This document shows, one piece after another, positions 1 through 10,492 of a stretch of DNA of 64,000 nt (within the stretch, counting starts at the first letter, position 1; every line of letters begins with the position of its first letter). The stretch is from assembly GCA_025201345.1 (NCBI GenBank), contig JAIXMG010000008.1, positions 620,001-684,000 on the forward strand, in the 5' to 3' direction. A model generated the notes under the pieces. The model was not told the DNA's origin. It did no database searches and saw nothing but the letters and a program-made list of their open reading frames with translations. A program made the translations under genes and the position numbers. Origin of the DNA: Thamnidium elegans (lineage: Eukaryota; Mucoromycota; Mucoromycetes; Mucorales; Mucoraceae).

Positions 1-43
1 TAATTTTAAAAATTGTTATATAATCACTAATTTAAAATTATAG

Positions 44-557
44 TCATCATGTCGATTATTCCATGGTTAATAATAATCATAGTACAGATCTGGTCCTTAT
101 TGATGCTGTACGCCCACGTGATCTACAATCGTGGATCAATCATAAAACAGATGAAACAAACGACATTCAAGCCTGGTCAAATGGCCAACAACCAACACAA
201 CGACATGTTTATTTATACTCAAAAGAATTCTCTCAAATTGCACCAATGCATACTACATCTCAACAATTTACCTCCACTCATGACTTACCTATTTTATCAC
301 TTATTTCTCCTTATAATACAACAGAAGAGGAAAAAAACTGTGAAAAGAAATATTTACAGATCGATGTTCAAGTGTTACGTTCTACCGTCATAAACTCGCA
401 ATTGTTACCTATGCAGCAATGTGATGTATCGCTCTTTGATGGACTCAAAAATGATCTGATTATTAACCAAAATTATATTCTTCAGAATAATGTTACGCCC
501 TCTATTATTGTAAAACGTGAAAAACGCGCAAAAAAATTAGCTAGAGTCATTACTTAA
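44..557 (+). CDS. 3' terminal exon of an unidentified gene (partial)
   Basis: An open frame runs from a possible intron acceptor (TATAG at 39-43) to a TAA stop at 555-557; the first in-frame ATG is at 63. About 165-170 residues are encoded, polar and Gln/Asn/Ser-rich, ending in a basic tail (KREKRAKKLARVIT). The stop is followed by a run of A and a run of C, typical of a gene end here. An overlapping frame from 49 is also open for 114 codons but is Ile/Leu-rich and looks like a shadow. I do not recognise a family. The upstream part would lie outside the window, so this could also be a short single-exon gene starting at 63. Confidence 0.35.
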
Positions 558-785
558 CAAAAAAAAAAAAAAAATACCCCCCCCCCCTTCTCCCTTTTTT
601 TTTTTGCATCATTACATTATATATAAACTAATAAAAAAAATAAAACTGATGTTTTTTACATTATATATTTAATAACTTTATTTAAAAAAGAATTTCATGT
701 ACATAGATTTGTTTTAATAACAAAAAAAAAAAAAGCTGATTTCTAATCATTTTTTTTTTTTTTTTTTAACGGTATAATTTTGAAT

Positions 786-2147
786 TTACTCGCTTTCAAA
801 GACAGCAGCCATACCCATACCAGAACCAATGCACATGGAGGTAACACCAACCTTCTTACCTTGACGTTTTAATTCAGGAAGAAGAGTAGCAATTTGACGA
901 GCACCAGTACAACCCAAAGGATGACCGAAAGCAATAGCACCACCCTTAGGGTTGACCTTCTCAATAGGAATTTGGAGCTTCTCAACAGAGTAAACAGCTT
1001 GAGAGGCAAAAGCTTCGTTGATTTCATAGATATCAACATCAGAGATCTTTAATCCAGCACGTTCAACAGCAACAGGGATAGCATAAGCAGGTCCAACACC
1101 CATAATCTTGGGAGGGACACCAACAACAGCAGAGGTGATATATTTACCTTGAATAGCAAGACCGTACTTTTCAGCAGTCTTACGCTTCATCAAAAGAACG
1201 GCAGCAGCACCATCAGAGACTTGAGAGGCGTTACCAGCGGTAGTAGTACCGGTCTCGCTGAAGGCAGGACGAATCTTGGCAAGAGTTTCGGGAGTGGTAC
1301 CGGGACGAACACCATCATCACGATCAACAATAATGGTCTTTTCGTTACCTTCCTTATCAATAACTGTACCTTCAAGAGGACAGATTTCTTCGTTGAACCA
1401 ACCGTTCTTTTGAGCGGCAATGGCCTTGGTGTGAGATAAAGCAGCGAAAGCATCTTGCTTGGCACGGCTAACGTTGAATTCGTTGGCAACATTCTCGGAG
1501 GTAAGACTATTTAAAATAATTGTTAATATATATATATATATATTGTGTATGCATGTGTATTTTACCCCATAGGAATGAGACAATCGGCAGCAGCAGGACA
1601 AGCATCAGCAATCTTTTCAGAGGTAGCAGCAAGAGAAGCAGGACCGTAACTCAAGGTCATGGATTCAACACCGGCACCAATACCAACCTCAATTAAACCA
1701 GATTGAATAGCAGTGGCGATTTGAACAACGGCTTGAAGACCTGAAGAACATTGACGGTTACAGGTGTAAACTGAAGAAGATTCAGAGAAACCAGCATAGA
1801 GTGCAGCCATACTAGTTTAAAATATGTTAGTATACATTAATACTTTTAAAGTTGATAGTGTCTTACCGAGCGTTGGTGGCACCACCGGCAGGGGCAAGAA
1901 CGTTACCAACAGCAATATCATCAACAATAGAAGGATCAATCTTGGACTTGGCAATAAGAGCCTTGAAGACACCAGCTAAGATTTCTTCAGGCATGGTGTT
2001 GGCAAAACCACCCTTTCTGGCTCTGGTAATGGCAGAACGAACTGCACATACAATGACAATGTCTTCAGGTGACTTGACACCAATCTTGTTGGCAACACCG
2101 TCGGTAGGAGTTAAGTGACCAGAAACTTGTTGAAGACGAGAAGCCAT
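786..2147 (-). CDS. POT1: Peroxisomal 3-ketoacyl-CoA thiolase (3 exons)
   Basis: Last step of beta-oxidation: thiolytic cleavage of 3-ketoacyl-CoA to acetyl-CoA and a shortened acyl-CoA. Model: exons 2147-1867, 1811-1566 and 1506-786, joined in phase, giving 415 residues, normal for the family. The N-terminus reads MASRLQQVSGHL, which fits the PTS2 peroxisome signal R-L-x5-H-L at residues 4-12. The nucleophilic Cys lies in NRQCSSGLQ (about C115); the NEAFA motif, the GHPLGCTGAR histidine (about H371) and the second catalytic Cys in CIGSGMGMA (about C401) are all present. The splice between exons 2 and 3 rebuilds the conserved MGLTSENVA segment. Codon use is strongly biased, as expected of a highly expressed gene. 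Cytosolic acetoacetyl-CoA thiolases lack the PTS2 signal, so the peroxisomal form is the better call. Confidence 0.95.
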
Positions 2148-2291
2148 TTTTTAATATATTTATTTATATGTAAAGAAAAAGAAGAAAAAAAGTGATTAAA
2201 AAGTATTATATATACTATTATTATTATTTTTTTTTTATCGCCGACTATTAATGTGGAGTAAGCAATAATACGTGACTTTTTCTCCACACTC

Positions 2292-2314
2292 CATGTGAAT
2301 CTGAGATTCACATG
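2292..2314. promoter_or_regulatory. 10-bp-arm palindrome upstream of the thiolase gene
   Basis: Perfect inverted repeat CATGTGAATC-TGA-GATTCACATG, about 145 bp upstream of the thiolase start codon. Such a dyad could be an operator for a dimeric regulator. No known fungal fatty-acid response motif was recognised in it, so the function is inference. Confidence 0.35.
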
Positions 2315-2669
2315 TCAACGATTATGCTGACGAATCAAAAATGCAGTGGTAATAAAAATTAAGCTCGGATTTTTTGTCTTCTTCTTTTAAAGTAGACATT
2401 GATGTACAACTCTATTCTTCTTTTTTCGCGTGTATATATATATAGTATATATTATAAAAGAGCTTTCTTTTTGGTTACATATTAAAAAGAAAGGGATACT
2501 TATAGTTACCTTTTTAAAAAAGAGAAAAAAAAAATCGCCCTGGGAAAAATAATTATAAACAGAAACCAATAAAATAATTTGGGTTTTAAAAAAAGGGTAC
2601 ATTTAGAGTAGTTGGTGATTGGACTCTTCTTCCTTGGTTATATTTATTTGAAAGGTTTATCTAGTATAG

Positions 2670-2915
2670 GCCCTATTATCAGATGCCAATTTTGACAATT
2701 TCACTTTTTGGCGTGGCTCTAAAATTAAAGTTGTTGTACAACAAACCCTTAAATACATATTTTTGCTAAATGATTTACCCAGAACAGTACCTTTTTTTAT
2801 TAATGCAAAAAAAAAAACCATACATGGGAATTTAATGAACGCAATGCCTGGACGAGATAGTAATAATAAAAAGCAGTACATTACTCGTTCCTGTATTTTA
2901 TATCTTGACGTTTAG
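2670..2915 (+). pseudogene. Coding-like fragment, family unknown
   Basis: This frame is open for 81 codons between TAG at 2667 and TAG at 2913 and has a balanced, protein-like composition (for example FTFWRGSKIKVVVQQTLKY, then LPRTVPFFINAK and NAMPGRDSNNKKQYITRSC). It lacks an early start codon; the first in-frame ATG is about 50 codons in. It may be one exon of a decayed gene or transposable element. It lies just upstream of the first F-box pseudogene, in a stretch of dead genes. I do not recognise the family. Confidence 0.3.
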
Positions 2916-3440
2916 TTGTAAAAAGTGTTTTAACTATATATATATATAAAGTACTGACTTGTTTCAATAGAATTATTACTCTTAATGGAACTGCTTTCTT
3001 TTTTTTTTAGTGTTATAATGTGACTTTATTCTTACCAGTTTCTACATGATCATTAACTGCTTGTACATCAAATGATTGTAATTAAGAGTTTGTATTAAAT
3101 GTTATTTGTTGCACCAATTATACGACTCAAGGAAAACTATTCGTTCTAACAGCTCCGAACAAAAAAGTATGCGTTTTTCTTCCTCTGTCATTACGGGAGA
3201 GCCTCTTTTACTGCGCCATGAACAGTTGAAACCTGCATACCAAATTCCTCGACCCGTTTCCTATTAGTCTTAATGAACAACGCGCACAACGTGATACAAG
3301 TAAATGTACCTACTTTCTTTCCTTTCTTAGATAGCTGGTTAGTAATATCAGTAGTTATGTTTTGAAATGTTAGATTAATATGAAGAGATGAGTTTCGGAG
3401 TTGTATATAAGTAAATCGCCCTAAGAAAAAAGAAAATCTA
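2916..3440. other. Intergenic stretch, no gene seen
   Basis: AT-rich sequence between the coding-like fragment and the first F-box pseudogene, with a TA microsatellite near 2937-2948 and a T-run near 3000. A stretch near 3170-3280 has a weakly protein-like reverse frame that I could not support. Confidence 0.5.
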
Positions 3441-4678
3441 CCTTTAGAAATCTACAAAGAAACATTTCAATATTTAGAGCAAAAAGACCGTCAAACATGT
3501 TATTTTGTTTGCAAGAACTGGTATTCCATAGCTATTCAGTTGAACTGGGAAGCAGTAACGATAGACAACTCTAAAATTGATCTCGTGAAGTCGTATTTTA
3601 CATGATCTCGCCCACGGTCAATATTTCAAATATGGTCATCTTATCACAAAATTTACAATTAAAGACAAGGGGAACTCTGTTTGCAACGCTCAGTGTAAAT
3701 TCAGTGAACCGGAACTATACATGTTACTGAACCAGCTGCCAAACCTAAAAGTGTTCGATATAAGCTCTACTAGTCATGCTAAAGAGTATGCAGAAGTTTT
3801 GTTATATGCTGACATGCGACATATTAACAAGATTGATGTTGGATACTTTAAACCTTCTTCTGGTGAAAGTTACCTTTATAACTTATTATTTTTTGTATAC
3901 TACAGATTTCGCGACTCCATTTCCTGTATGAACTTATTTTATAACAAAAGTACAATTTATTACACCTCTCAACAAATCAACATATTAGATTCGTTAATTC
4001 AATTCAAGCAATTGGCAGAACTGGTATTTCGCAATAAACACGATATCGATTTGACACCATTTCAAGTGCAAGAAAAGTACTTCAATTTGAAACGCCTTAA
4101 ATTTACTAGTGAATACCTAATTTCCGAAAGTACCATGTTACATCTATTGGACAACAGCAGCATAATCAACCTAAACTTTATCTCGACTTTGACAGATCTA
4201 ACTTTAGGCCTACCATCTTTATAGGCTACGTATACAAGATACCTTGCAGATTATTTTCCAAACTAATCAACTAATTTATGTATCAAGATCTTTAATCAAA
4301 ACCTTTTTGACTGGTGTGACGTTATTGGAATGGGACTTGCACTACAATGTCTTATGGGAAAAATTGGTAGAATTGAAAAAAACTTACATTAACTTTGAAC
4401 TATATAATATATATGAAGTACGAGCTAATGAAGAAGCCAAAATGACAAAGTATTTTAAACTATTGAATGCCTTTAGGGGAACTCGAAAAACTTATGGCTG
4501 TACTTTTACTTTTAGTTTTACAAGAACCTTAAGTGAGTGGTTCATAAAGACGTCTTTTATTCCCGGCGTCGGGATATGTACATATAGGTATGTTGTGAGT
4601 ATCCGCAACAACTTGAACACAGTCAGGACAGTCAAACCAAATAGGCATGATCGTTCTTCTATACTCATACATATCTGA
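3441..4678 (+). pseudogene. Decayed F-box protein gene, copy 1
   Basis: The frame from 3441 encodes a good F-box: PLEIYKETFQYLEQKDRQTC followed by YFVCKNWYSIAIQLNW. F-box proteins link Skp1-Cullin ubiquitin ligases to substrates, usually through C-terminal leucine-rich repeats. No ATG is present at the expected site before the F-box. The F-box frame meets TGA at 3603, but the protein continues one frame over (DLAHGQYFKYGHLITKF), joining the 3721-4224 reading frame with LRR-like segments (LLNQLPNLKVFD). The frame shifts again near 4224-4244 and continues to about 4678. At least two frameshifts and a missing start make it dead. A second copy lies 3 kb downstream on the same strand. Confidence 0.7.
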
Positions 4679-4826
4679 TTTGATGTTTCCTTTCTAGGCT
4701 GACAACGTCGAAACCAAAACCTTTACATACGTGTTCTTGTCGGACCCACATTCTACGAGCATATCTTTCTTTACATCCCTATACCTATCTTCATTGAGCT
4801 TTTAAACTTTTTGTTTTGACGCAGTT

Positions 4827-4947
4827 CAGGGACCAAAGCTTTCTTTTTTTTTTTTTTTTTTGTATAAAATCCAAAGCTTTCTCGGACCACGGGGTACTCG
4901 ATCCAAGACACCCTATGTACACACCGCCGTGGTCCCTAAGAAAACCG
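4827..4947. mobile_element. Degenerate relative of the palindromic MITE at 38.6 kb
   Basis: The right end (GGTCCCTAAGAAAACCG, 4931-4947) is identical to the right terminus of the element at 38563-38683. The centre is also related: a GTAC/TACC-CGATCC motif and CCCTATGTACA occur in the same order and spacing. The left arm is eroded and interrupted by an 18-20 bp T-run, keeping only AGGGACC, AAAGCTTTC and CGGACCACGG. It has no coding capacity. It is best read as an old non-autonomous inverted-repeat element. Confidence 0.65.
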
Positions 4948-5063
4948 TTACCAGATGTATACCTTAACATGTCTAGTCAATAGGTCAATAGGTATTTATA
5001 GTCAACAGAAATGACAAATCCTCTCCTTACCTTGAGTGTCTCCATTTGCATTTATGTGAGACA

Positions 5064-5963
5064 TCATCTCTTTTGGTTTTTCTTTTCATCTCTCTTGTTA
5101 AGCGGATCGCCTGCTGACGAATTTGGACTGACGAACACTCTATCTGCCAGCGATCTTGTCTTCAATTTTTCAACCATTAAGTTTAACAAACGTATTCGCT
5201 TCATGTCGTCATTTTCACCTTTCGATTTTCTAGTATATCCAATTACTTCGTAACCAGTTTCTTTCATCTTATTGAGATTGTCTTGATGTCTTGGCAAAAG
5301 CATTACAATATCTTCTAAAGCTGCTCCTAAAATTGTATGATACTCTTAGCACACACACATATATATATAATATAAATACATGTGTATAATAGGAAAATGG
5401 TTCTTACCAACAAATTTGTTCTTGAGGGTATAGAGGAGACGGGTTGTAACTTTTTGTCCTGCTTCATTCATTCTTCTTTTTGAAGTGGCTTCCATTAGCT
5501 TTAATTTTTTATTACTGCACCATTTAGAGAATCCATTGACAGTCTTATCATTAAGAACATTAGTAACTTTCAAGACATCGCTGAAAATTTCATTGAAAGA
5601 TAGATTTTTGGGCTCATATACATCACTATTCTCCACACCAAAGGGTAAATATTTTGTATTAAGAAACTCTACGAGCTGTGTTTGTTTAACTGCATAAAAG
5701 ACGTAAGTATTCAAAACGCAAAACTACATTTTCTGATACTTACCTATTGTATGCTGTATTTCAACTTCTGCTTGGTCGTTTTCATTTGTTGTACTTTCAT
5801 TGCGATATCTTCTGTTTTTGTATGGGTTCTGATCAATTGGTTTCGCGCAAAGTATAATTGGCATTGTGGGATCGTCTTTGTAACAAATATCAAGACCAAT
5901 TTTTACTATACCGCTTAAAAAATCAACAGCACGAGCTTTGATATACGGTTCGCAGTAAACCAT
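5064..5963 (-). pseudogene. Broken gene with a recombinase-like RKS motif
   Basis: Three exons fit in phase: 5963-5744, 5689-5408 and 5326 downward. The product starts MVYCEPYIKARAVDFLSG and contains KETGYEVIGYTRKSKG followed by RSLADRVFVSP. The GYTRKSKG segment resembles the start of serine recombinase/resolvase catalytic domains (for example Y-x-R-x-S), but this is a motif-level resemblance only. The frame stops at 5064. A one-base shift there would continue in a sensible frame (SHINANGDTQ) to a good GTAAGG donor at about 5030, so the gene is probably frameshifted. The degenerate MITE sits about 80 bp beyond that donor, where the next exon would be expected. I believe similar proteins occur in other Mucorales, but could not check. 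Confidence 0.5.
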
Positions 5964-6434
5964 GCAAATTGCTTTCTCGCGTGTTATAATGTCTATGAGT
6001 GTTCAGAAAAAATTTTTTTCTTGTAAGAAATTATATGGCGTAAACTAAGCTTGAAAAAGGACGTCGTTCTCTACGCTGTCCTCTACGCTATCCTCTACAT
6101 TGCCCTCTATGACGTAAACTGAGCTTGAAGAAAAAAAGACAACACGAAAAAGCATCTTATTAATCACTTTCCTCGAACTACTTGGCATAATGCAGTTGAA
6201 AGCTTGACAGAAGTACAGGATTTTAGTCTTAATTGATACGGTTGATTATATAAAAGGTACTTGCTTGTATATGAATTTATTGTTAAAAAAAAAGGATGGA
6301 ATAAATAGGTGATTCTAATCATGATAAAAAGGGGGTTTATTCAAACATGATAAAAAGGATTTATTTCATCATGTAAAGTACCTGTTATTGTTGGAAGTGC
6401 ACTAAAAATTACGTCATAAACTGGCACTGGTGGT
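5964..6434. other. Spacer between divergent dead genes, with short repeats
   Basis: No gene. Two copies of a GGCGTAAACTAAGCTTGAA-like stretch flank a 12-bp tandem repeat (6069-6116). Near 6318-6365 there is an imperfect duplication of CATGATAAAAAGG with a TTTATT tail. Confidence 0.5.
6069..6116 (+). repeat. 12-bp tandem repeat, four units
   Basis: Units CTCTACGCTGTC, CTCTACGCTATC, CTCTACATTGCC and CTCTATGACGTA, progressively diverged. Confidence 0.6.
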
Positions 6435-7595
6435 GTACCTTTAGAAATACACCGAAAAATATTTCATTTTTCAGAGCAAAAGGGCCTTCAAACGTGTTTG
6501 TTGTTCGCAAGAGTTGGTATACAATGGCTATTCCTCTGAACTGGGAAAAAGTGACCCTAGAAGAATTGATCTCGTGCAATTGTTTTTAAACAATTCTGAT
6601 CACTGCCAATACTTCAAATATAACCGTCTTACCAAGACCTTAACAATCGACGACACTGGTCATAGTTTAAAGGAAGATAGATATTTTAAAAACTGGTATG
6701 AATTCGGAAAACTAGAGCTATTACTGGGACGAATTTCCAAACCTAAACGAGATTGGTTTGGGCTACACCAATTATCTTGAGACATATTTAGGGTTTTTGT
6801 TGGACTCTAATATGCAACATATTAACAAGTTTAGTGTTCGAAACTATCCCCCTTATGACTTACACCTTTTTTTTTTTCGCTTGTTACAAATTTCAGGGCT
6901 CTATTTCCTGGATGAAGTTATTTTATAACAAAAGTACAATTAACTACACCTCCCAACAAATCAATATACTAGATATATTAACTCAATTCAAGCAATTGAC
7001 GGAACTATTAATTTACGATAAACATGACATCGTTACAGGTACGAGGCAATTATCCTAGTTTGAAACGCCTTAAATCTGTTAGTGAATACCTAATTTCCGA
7101 AAGTACCATGTTACATCTATTGAATAACAATAGCAGAATCAACCTAAACTTTATCTCGAGTTTGACATATCTAATTTTACGTCTACTCCATTACTTTCCA
7201 ACGCAATTAGTTCGCTTGAGTATTGGGATCTCCGAGCAAACTATGTTTAATTGGGCCGACCATGCCGAAATGAAACTTGCACCAAACTGTGATATCAATT
7301 TTTTTTTTTTTGGAACTAGAATATATTAGTTCTGCTCAGTATTACTTTTGATTCGGTGACAGCTCATTTGCGTAATATTGAGACTATCAGTAATAAGTAG
7401 AAATTGACAGGTTTTAAAAAGCTAAAGAATTTTATCTATGTCAATGATGGTCAAGATAATGATCTTGTCTTGCTAAAATACACTAATGGAGAAGAACAAT
7501 ACTACTACCTGGATGAAGAAAAGAGAAAAATGCTCGCTGAAACCCCTACAACTCCATGCTTTACTGTCTATTGTGATGCATATGTAATCCATTGA
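6435..7595 (+). pseudogene. Decayed F-box protein gene, copy 2
   Basis: Paralogue of the 3441-4678 copy. The F-box start reads VPLEIHRKIFHFSEQKG, then a one-base deletion relative to copy 1 breaks the frame near the Cys-Lys-x-Trp segment. The 6514-6780 frame matches the next part (DLVQLFLNN, CQYFKYNRLTKTLTIDD). The frames at 6834-7058 and 7024-7329 match the LRR part (FYNKSTINYTSQQINIL; SEYLISESTMLHLLNNNS). The 7404-7595 frame is the likely C-terminal piece (KKLKNFIYVNDGQDNDLVLL). At least four frame breaks. The DNA stays clearly alignable to copy 1, so the duplication is not ancient. Confidence 0.7.
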
Positions 7596-7859
7596 TTTCC
7601 AGAGACGCTAGGTTTCTCTTTTATATATATATATATAAACCCATAGTATCGATATATCACAGCAATAATAATAAAAACCCCATTAGCGTATACAAAGTTG
7701 GTTTATATATAATACACCTTCTCATTTGATAAAGAGGAAGCTTAAAGAAACTTCTGGATTGAATGGTTTTGTGACTTTTTTTTCTTTGTTAAATACATAT
7801 ATATATATTTTTTTTTTTTTTTAAAAAAAACCGTTTACATACACAAAAAAAAAAAAAAA

Positions 7860-8825
7860 ATGTCTACACCTACTGAAGCTATTACACCAACGATCCAAGA
7901 AGAGTCTACGCCCGTCTTTAAAAAGAGATCGACCACCAAAAAAAACCTGAAACGTAAAGCGCCAGTGAAAGTGCAAAGCGATTCCGACCAAGACGATTCA
8001 GATGACGATGTTGTTTCGGAAGTTGTAACTAAAGATCGTAAATCGGTCAAGAACCCGTTTGTTCAAGGTACACGTAAGAGACGTATCAAGAAAGGAGACG
8101 ATGACGATGACGAAGAAGAAAGTGTGTTTGGCGGTCAGTACGAAGCCGATCGATCGACTAATTTACAAAAGAGCGATGCAGCTCGATACGATACAGAATG
8201 GGAGCTTGAAAAGAAAGAATTAGACCGAACTGGCAAGGAACCACCCAAAAAGAACGTAATGAATGCAAAAATGTCTGTGGGACCTCAAAGAGCTCCTGCA
8301 AATTTAAGAGTAACTCAAAGATTTGATTATCAACCTGATATTTGTAAAGATTATAAAGAAACCGGTTTTTGTGGATACGGTGATTCTTGTATCTTTTTAC
8401 ATGATCGTGGTGATTACAAAACAGGTTGGCAGCTAGAAAAGGAGTGGGAAGAGGCTCAAAAGAACCACACCAAGTTTGGCGCTGCTGACCCTAACAAGTA
8501 TGCTATCTCGGATGGGGATTCGGATGAAGAGCTACCGTTCGCTTGCTTGATTTGTAGACAGGAATTTACAAACCCAGTCGTCACTCGGTGCGAACATTAT
8601 TTTTGTGAGGCTTGTGCTATTAAAAACTATAAGAAGTCGCCAAAGTGTTATGCGTGCGGTGGACCTACACAAGGTGTGTTTAATACTGCCAAGAAAATGT
8701 TGGCCAAGCTAGAGTTAAAAAAGAAGCGATTGGAAGAAGGAAAGGATAGTGATATAGAAAACGATGGCTTTATTGAAGGATTAGAAACCAGGGACGACGA
8801 TGAAGATGATGAAGACGATGATTAA
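7860..8825 (+). CDS. CWC24: Pre-mRNA splicing factor Cwc24 (RNF113A-like)
   Basis: A 321-residue single-exon protein, normal for the family. Order: acidic, Lys-rich N-terminus (Asp/Glu runs around residues 40-90), a CCCH zinc finger at C162-x8-C171-x5-C177-x3-H181, and a C3HC4 RING finger at C229, C232, C244, H246, C249, C252, C263 and C266, then an acidic tail. This CCCH-RING pair is diagnostic of Cwc24/RNF113A, a spliceosome component acting near the 5' splice site before the first catalytic step, with possible E3 ubiquitin ligase activity. The start is preceded by an A-run. Location is inferred to be nuclear. An intact RING argues for an active copy. Confidence 0.93.
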   Translation: MSTPTEAITPTIQEESTPVFKKRSTTKKNLKRKAPVKVQSDSDQDDSDDDVVSEVVTKDRKSVKNPFVQGTRKRRIKKGDDDDDEEESVFGGQYEADRSTNLQKSDAARYDTEWELEKKELDRTGKEPPKKNVMNAKMSVGPQRAPANLRVTQRFDYQPDICKDYKETGFCGYGDSCIFLHDRGDYKTGWQLEKEWEEAQKNHTKFGAADPNKYAISDGDSDEELPFACLICRQEFTNPVVTRCEHYFCEACAIKNYKKSPKCYACGGPTQGVFNTAKKMLAKLELKKKRLEEGKDSDIENDGFIEGLETRDDDEDDEDDD

Positions 8826-10357
8826 AAAAAGTTTTTTTTTCTTACTTTAATACCATTTTAGAAATAAGAATATATATCTTTCTACATCATAACATCTTAT
8901 TGCGCATGTAAAATAAAAAATAAAAACAAACAAATACGCCAAAGTTATTTGAACTAGACTAAAATATCCAATGAGTAGCGATAACGATTGCGTTACTACC
9001 AATGATTTGTAAGTAATACAATATCTCATCTCTTATCGTGTTAAGCTTTTTTTTTGTTCTTTTTAATCAAGTTATTAGTACGACTACAAAAGAAAAGAAA
9101 AAAAGTTGGTTTGTCTTTAATAACAAGTTGCTAGGGCAATAAACAAGTTGCTATGGCAATAAATATTTGGAATAGAAGCAGCTTTGCAGCTGCATATAAA
9201 AAAAAAAAAAAAGCCAGAAAAAAGAATAATACGCTAAATGGGGTTCCCGACACCAAAACAATAATAATTAGTGCTATTGCATGCGTCTATCATACACATA
9301 ATAAACAAATATGGCTATTGGGTTTAATTAAAATAATAAAGAGGAAATAAAAAAAAGATGAACGTATATATGGAAATAGATAATTGATGGTTTGAAAAAA
9401 ACTAGATTATCATCATCTTTGATAAAAACTTTAAATTTACTATATAAATACGGATTTTTTTGGAATATTTGAATTTAAAAAATAAAAGAAATAAAACGGC
9501 ATTTGTAATTTTAGTGTAGCTCCTTTTTCCTTAAACTCTTCTTTACCCATCTTTACAGGTTACACTTTATAAAAAAAAAGAGATTATCTTGCTATAAGCG
9601 AATAAACGGAGCTACGTTTTCTGTGCTTGATTGGCTAGATAAGATTCTACCCAATGAAACTTTTGAAGCCTATTCCAATTATGGATATTGCTGAAAAATA
9701 AGAAATATACGAGAAAAAAATCCATGTGAAACCACACGAATAACATATCATAATATCACGTAATCTTATTAAACTGAATGTAATTAGTAACTGCTACTAT
9801 GGCCATAATTTTTTTTATAATAATTGACAGCTACCAATGTTAACATATAACCTGTCAAAAATAAATAAACATGTACCTTGATAATAAAAAAAAAAAGACG
9901 ATTACTATAAAGAATGTTTACAATCAATTACGACCTGTTTTAGTTTGTGTGTGTGTTTTTTTAAGGTTACAATATTTTTTTAGTATCCCGTTCTTTGTCT
10001 TCTCATAGGCTCGTTTTGTACAAGTCATGAGTCATTTTTGAAAGACATATAAAGCGACCCACATTTGAATTCGCTTTTTCTTTTTTTCTCTATAACTTTT
10101 TTTATACAAAAAATCCCCTAAAAAAAAAAAGGCAACCCTCTTTTTGTGTGTTTCTTTTTTTTCTTCTTGTTCTTTTTTACAAATCTTTATATATAACCCT
10201 CCTGAAACCCTTTAAAAAACTTTCTTTTTTATCTCCCCCTGTTAGTGTACATTTATATATCAAGAATGTACGCTACTACCTTTTAATCTCCCACACCTCG
10301 ACCCTTTAATACTTTTTTAAAAAAAAAAAAAGTAAAAAATTAAAAATTAAAGTAAAA
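8826..10357. other. Long intergenic region upstream of the GATA-factor gene
   Basis: About 1.5 kb without a supported gene. It holds the tandem X-box-like repeat at 9122-9161, a CCAAT-type ATTGG and an AGATAAG GATA site near 9630-9645, and pyrimidine-rich tracts from 10070 to 10300 of the kind found before fungal transcription starts. The reading frame at 9153-9350 is low-complexity and not supported. Confidence 0.5.
9122..9161 (-). promoter_or_regulatory. Two tandem RFX X-box-like sites
   Basis: A 20-bp unit occurs twice with one mismatch. On the minus strand the two read TTGCCCTAGCAAC and TTGCCATAGCAAC, close to the RFX-family X-box GTTGCCATGGCAAC. They lie 300 bp after CWC24 and 1.3 kb before the GATA-factor gene, so the target gene is uncertain. 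Confidence 0.4.
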
Positions 10358-10411
10358 ATGGCATACTATTACATGTTCAACGGAAAGCACGTAGGAAACG
10401 ACGTAGATTGA
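10358..10411 (+). promoter_or_regulatory. Upstream ORF in the GATA-factor leader
   Basis: A 17-codon ORF (MAYYYMFNGKHVGNDVD) ends 81 bp before the GATA-factor ATG. It has an A-rich start context like real genes here. It could lower or condition translation of the main ORF. The peptide also recalls the N-terminus of fungal ATP synthase subunit k, so it might be a stray first exon; this is a resemblance only. Confidence 0.35.
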
Positions 10412-10492
10412 AACACAATTTAAACCAAGAATTACAATAATCAAATTATATATCATCAACCCAGTACAACTCAAATTATCAGCAACAACAAA

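Noticed and set aside
49..393. 114-codon frame overlapping the left-edge exon
   Set aside because: Ile/Leu-heavy shadow frame; the frame ending at 557 is longer and better balanced.
3170..3290. Reverse-strand stretch resembling a helix-turn-helix transposase N-terminus
   Set aside because: Only about 25 residues look protein-like and stops interrupt both sides; too little to call.
9153..9350. 65-codon frame after CWC24
   Set aside because: Low-complexity Lys/Ile-rich frame over A-runs with no recognisable feature.
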